Shown: piece by piece, positions 5,051-7,168 of the stretch
How positions within the stretch are numbered: position 1 is the first letter of the stretch
Layout of the letters: every line of letters begins with the position of its first letter
Source: a bacterium
GTDB lineage: Bacteria > Zhuqueibacterota > Zhuqueibacteria > Thermofontimicrobiales > Thermofontimicrobiaceae
Length of the DNA stretch: 7,168 nucleotides
Direction: 5' to 3'
NCBI GenBank assembly: GCA_025453735.1
Contig: JALOPY010000220.1
Span: forward strand, 1 to 7,168
Position numbers and translations under genes: made by a program
The notes under the pieces: generated by a model
Databases searched by the model: none
What the model was told of the DNA's origin: nothing
What the model saw: the letters and a program-made list of their open reading frames with translations, nothing else

Positions 5051-6079
5051 ATGTTCCAAAAATTTTCAAATTCGACATTAATTGTAATCATTGTGCTGGG
5101 ATTCATTTTTTGTAGTCCCGCTCCAAACAATCAAGCTGCGGACAAGCTTTATCCGCCGATCCAATCCTACAAAGCTGGTTATCTAACAGTCTCTGATGTA
5201 CATGAAATTTACTATCAACTTGGCGGCAATCCCCAGGGAAAGCCAGTAATGGTGCTTCATGGCGGTCCAGGAGCAGGATGCTCGGCTCATGATTTCCAGT
5301 ACTTCAATCCTCAGAAATTCCACATCATTTTGCATGACCAGCGCGGCGCAGGCATGAGCAAGCCATACGCTGAATTAAAAGAAAATACGACTTCCAATCT
5401 GGTGGAAGATATTGAAAAACTAAGAAAGCATCTGGGGCTTGATAAAGTGCTTCTGTTTGGCGGCTCCTGGGGTTCGACTCTGGCGCTGGCTTATGCCGAA
5501 GCTTATCCGCAAAATGTCAGTGGGATAATTTTGCGCGGCATTTTCACCGCGGCAAAAGAGGAAATCGATCATTTTTATCATGGCGCCACCGCGACTTATT
5601 TCCCAGAAAATTTTGAGATGCTGATGAAACAAATCGATCATCCGGAACAAAAAAATTATCCGACTCAATTGCTGTCGAAAATTCAAGGTCTGGATTCTGT
5701 GGCGAGCCATGAAGCTGCCAAAGCGTGGGCGCGTTATGAAGGCAAGATCGCATTTCTCAATATGCCGGATCAGCGATTGGAAAACATCCTGACCCGCTGG
5801 CCCTTTTTTGCCTTTTCGTTGATCGAAAATTATTATATGGCGAATGGCTGTTTTTTGAAGGAAGGACAATTACTGGACAACACCGATAAAATTGCTGACG
5901 TTCCCACTATCATCGTCAATGGACGATACGATGTAATCTGTCCGCCGATCACAGCCTTTATATTGCACAAAAAATTAGCAAAATCAAAATTATGGATTAT
6001 TGAAGGCGCCGGACACTCTGCCAGCGAACCAGGGATCGAAGTGGCGCTGGTGCGGGCGGCGAGAGAATTTGAAAATTAA
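5051..6079 (+). CDS. pip: Proline iminopeptidase-family alpha/beta hydrolase (peptidase S33) with N-terminal export/anchor segment
   Basis: This 342-residue enzyme belongs to the S33 family, which removes N-terminal proline from peptides. The oxyanion region HGGPG is at 70-74, DQRG at 96-99, the nucleophile elbow GGSWG at 137-141 (Ser139), GRYD at 291-294 (Asp294) and GAGH at 319-322 (His322), giving a full catalytic triad. E230 (WARYEG) and E259 (SLIENYY) sit where family members hold acidic residues that recognise the free amino terminus. Typical cytosolic enzymes are about 315 residues. The excess is an N-terminal stretch with hydrophobic residues about 10-20 ending in Cys21, followed by a polar linker. 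This suggests secretion or lipidation, although FIFC is a poor lipobox. AGGAG (5039-5043) lies seven bases before the ATG. Transcription is likely independent because both flanks hold inverted repeats. The family call is strong; strict proline specificity is inferred. Confidence 0.9.
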   Translation: MFQKFSNSTLIVIIVLGFIFCSPAPNNQAADKLYPPIQSYKAGYLTVSDVHEIYYQLGGNPQGKPVMVLHGGPGAGCSAHDFQYFNPQKFHIILHDQRGAGMSKPYAELKENTTSNLVEDIEKLRKHLGLDKVLLFGGSWGSTLALAYAEAYPQNVSGIILRGIFTAAKEEIDHFYHGATATYFPENFEMLMKQIDHPEQKNYPTQLLSKIQGLDSVASHEAAKAWARYEGKIAFLNMPDQRLENILTRWPFFAFSLIENYYMANGCFLKEGQLLDNTDKIADVPTIIVNGRYDVICPPITAFILHKKLAKSKLWIIEGAGHSASEPGIEVALVRAAREFEN

Positions 6080-6092
6080 TTATTGAGAGCAT

Positions 6093-6197
6093 TCTAAAAA
6101 CCGCTAATTCCGCTATTTTTACCAATTGCGCTAATTTGAACTTCAAGAAAATCAATTCGCCTAAATTAGCGAAATTAGCGGTCAAAGACTTTTTAGA
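6093..6197. repeat. Inverted repeat element with CGCTAATT-word arms and TCTAAAAA/TTTTTAGA ends
   Basis: The left arm (6100-6128) begins ACCGCTAATT and the right arm (6153-6182) ends AATTAGCGGT. They pair at 24 of 30 aligned positions with one gap, across a 24-base loop. Outside them TCTAAAAA (6093-6100) and TTTTTAGA (6190-6197) are exact eight-base terminal inverted repeats. The element starts 14 bases after the hydrolase stop. As RNA it would fold into a long hairpin and could serve as a 3'-end or terminator structure. Its ends look like those of a small non-autonomous element. Confidence 0.78.
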
Positions 6198-6217
6198 GTG
6201 GACTCATTAATGATTTC

Positions 6218-6246
6218 TTGACAAGCTGCTTTTTAAAAAAAATCAT
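6218..6246 (+). promoter_or_regulatory. Candidate promoter for the PHP phosphoesterase gene
   Basis: A perfect TTGACA (6218-6223) is followed after 17 bases by AATCAT (6241-6246), which matches the -10 consensus at four of six positions. The predicted leader is about 20 bases and contains the ribosome binding site. The weak -10 limits confidence. Confidence 0.42.
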
Positions 6247-6260
6247 ATCAATTCAGGCAA

Positions 6261-6265
6261 AGGAG
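6261..6265 (+). promoter_or_regulatory. Ribosome binding site fixing the TTG start of the PHP gene
   Basis: AGGAG lies seven bases before TTG at 6273. Upstream in frame there is a stop at 6234 and no ATG, GTG or TTG in between. The first in-frame ATG downstream is inside the metal-binding HMH motif and cannot be the start. The TTG start also yields a complete signal peptide. Confidence 0.82.
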
Positions 6266-6272
6266 AGAGACT

Positions 6273-7168
6273 TTGAATCTCAGAAAAACAAAATTGGCAT
6301 TCCTTCTTTTTCTTGCTATTTCTATTATTGTATCATTTTCTATCTGTTTCGCCCAACTCAACACCCGCACCGAAATCGATATCCCGGACATCCCCGGCTA
6401 TATCACTTTAAAATGCGACTTCCACATGCATACCGTTTTTTCCGACGGCGACGTCTGGCCCACGGTTCGGATCGAAGAAGCCTGGCTGCAAGGATTTGAT
6501 GCGCTTGCCATTTCGGATCATATCGAATACTTGCCGTATAAGGAAGATATAAAACCGAATCACAACCGCCCGTATGAAATTGCCAAACCGAGAGCAGATG
6601 AATTGGGAATCATTCTGATCAAAGGGGCTGAAATCACCCGAAGCATGCCGCCGGGACATTTCAATGCTATTTTTCTGCAAGACATCGATCCACTCGACAC
6701 CAAAGAATGGCGCGATGCCATCAAAGCTGCCAATGACCAGGGAGCGTTCGTATTCTGGAATCATCCCGGCTGGCGTCAGCCCGATGAGATTCCGATCTGG
6801 TATGATGAGCATACTGAGCTTTTTCAAAACGGATCTTTTCAGGGGATCGAGATTGTTAACGAGTACAGTTTTTATCCGAAAGCCTACCAGTGGGCGCGGG
6901 ACAAAAAACTTACAATCCTGGGAAATTCGGATGTGCATTCTCCGATTCATCAAACTTATGACCTGACTCAGGGCGAGCATCGACCGGTCACGCTGGTATT
7001 TGCCAAAGAGAAATCAGAGCAAGCCATCAAAGAAGCGTTGCTCGCTCGAAGGACAGCAGTTTATCATAACGATTTGCTGATCGGCGAGGAGCAGTTTTTA
7101 AAGCCGATTTTTGAACAAGCGATCAAAATTCTTAATCCGAGTGTGTCGATTAAAGGATCAGGCAGAGC
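6273..7168 (+). CDS. Exported PHP-domain phosphoesterase (Sb-PDE-like), 3'-truncated by window edge
   Basis: 298 codons are visible from TTG 6273 and the frame is still open at the edge. Residues 1-27 form a Sec signal peptide: a basic start (R4, K5, K7), a hydrophobic core (about 8-24) and CFA before a likely cut after A27. The mature part is a PHP-family metal phosphoesterase. HMH at 51-53 lies in DFHMHTVFSDG, followed by SDH (D82, H83), GAE (E120), PGHF (H129), WNHPGW (H164) and NSDVH (D220, H222), a full set of trinuclear metal ligands. The tail LLARRTAVYHNDLLIGEEQF (257-276) recalls exported PHP phosphodiesterases annotated as Sb-PDE family, a family link I make from memory. It probably hydrolyses phosphate esters in the periplasm or outside, perhaps to scavenge phosphate; the substrate is unknown. 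The gene has its own promoter-like site and lies 193 bases after the hydrolase. Confidence 0.9.
   Translation, partial: MNLRKTKLAFLLFLAISIIVSFSICFAQLNTRTEIDIPDIPGYITLKCDFHMHTVFSDGDVWPTVRIEEAWLQGFDALAISDHIEYLPYKEDIKPNHNRPYEIAKPRADELGIILIKGAEITRSMPPGHFNAIFLQDIDPLDTKEWRDAIKAANDQGAFVFWNHPGWRQPDEIPIWYDEHTELFQNGSFQGIEIVNEYSFYPKAYQWARDKKLTILGNSDVHSPIHQTYDLTQGEHRPVTLVFAKEKSEQAIKEALLARRTAVYHNDLLIGEEQFLKPIFEQAIKILNPSVSIKGSGR

Noticed and set aside
6408..6980. 190-codon minus-strand frame opposite the PHP gene
   Set aside because: The plus strand encodes a complete PHP motif series with a signal peptide and ribosome site; the opposite frame is a shadow with no known motif.
2015..7168. A joint pathway or new system of decarboxylase, radical SAM enzyme, peptidase and phosphoesterase
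   Set aside because: The genes are separated by long repeat-filled gaps with promoter-like sites before two of them, differ in predicted cell location, and share no evident substrate.

Overview
The window looks like part of the chromosome of an uncultured, moderately AT-rich, probably Gram-negative bacterium. Two predicted exported enzymes with Sec-type N-termini, a DivIVA beside YggT and YggS, and long AT-rich gaps full of inverted repeats would fit an FCB-type candidate lineage such as Calditrichota/KSB1. That placement is a guess from gene style, because no taxonomic marker is present.

Layout. (1) Positions 1-1474, minus strand: a compact operon read yggS, yggT, divIVA, with divIVA running off the left edge. 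This is the cell-division/PLP-homeostasis cluster known from Gram-positive ylm loci, here without sepF between yggS and yggT. (2) 1475-2014: a divergent gap with a promoter-like pair for yggS and, at its right end, an open N-terminal extension of the next gene that lacks a start codon. (3) 2015-3370, plus: a group II PLP-dependent amino acid decarboxylase with all catalytic residues but a damaged or unusual 5' end. (4) 3586-4485, plus: an orphan radical SAM protein with a C-terminal four-cysteine auxiliary-cluster region. (5) 5051-6079, plus: an alpha/beta hydrolase of the proline iminopeptidase family with an N-terminal export/anchor segment. (6) 6273-7168, plus: an exported PHP-domain phosphoesterase starting at TTG and running off the right edge.

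The plus-strand genes share no obvious pathway. They are separated by gaps of 190-565 bases and at least some seem to have their own promoters, so they are probably independent units rather than one operon.

The most unusual content is between the plus-strand genes. Each of the three gaps carries at least one long imperfect inverted repeat, starting 14-35 bases after the upstream stop codon (3385-3519, 4521-4684 and 6093-6197). The 565-base gap holds three such structures in a row. The arms are built from different short 'words' (ATGGAGTA, CACGAAA, GCAAATT, CGCTAATT). Two of the elements nevertheless share a nearly identical right border, and two have TCTAAAA/TTTTAGA-type outer arms. They look like a family of MITE-like or REP-like elements. 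No defence system, CRISPR array, tRNA or rRNA was seen.
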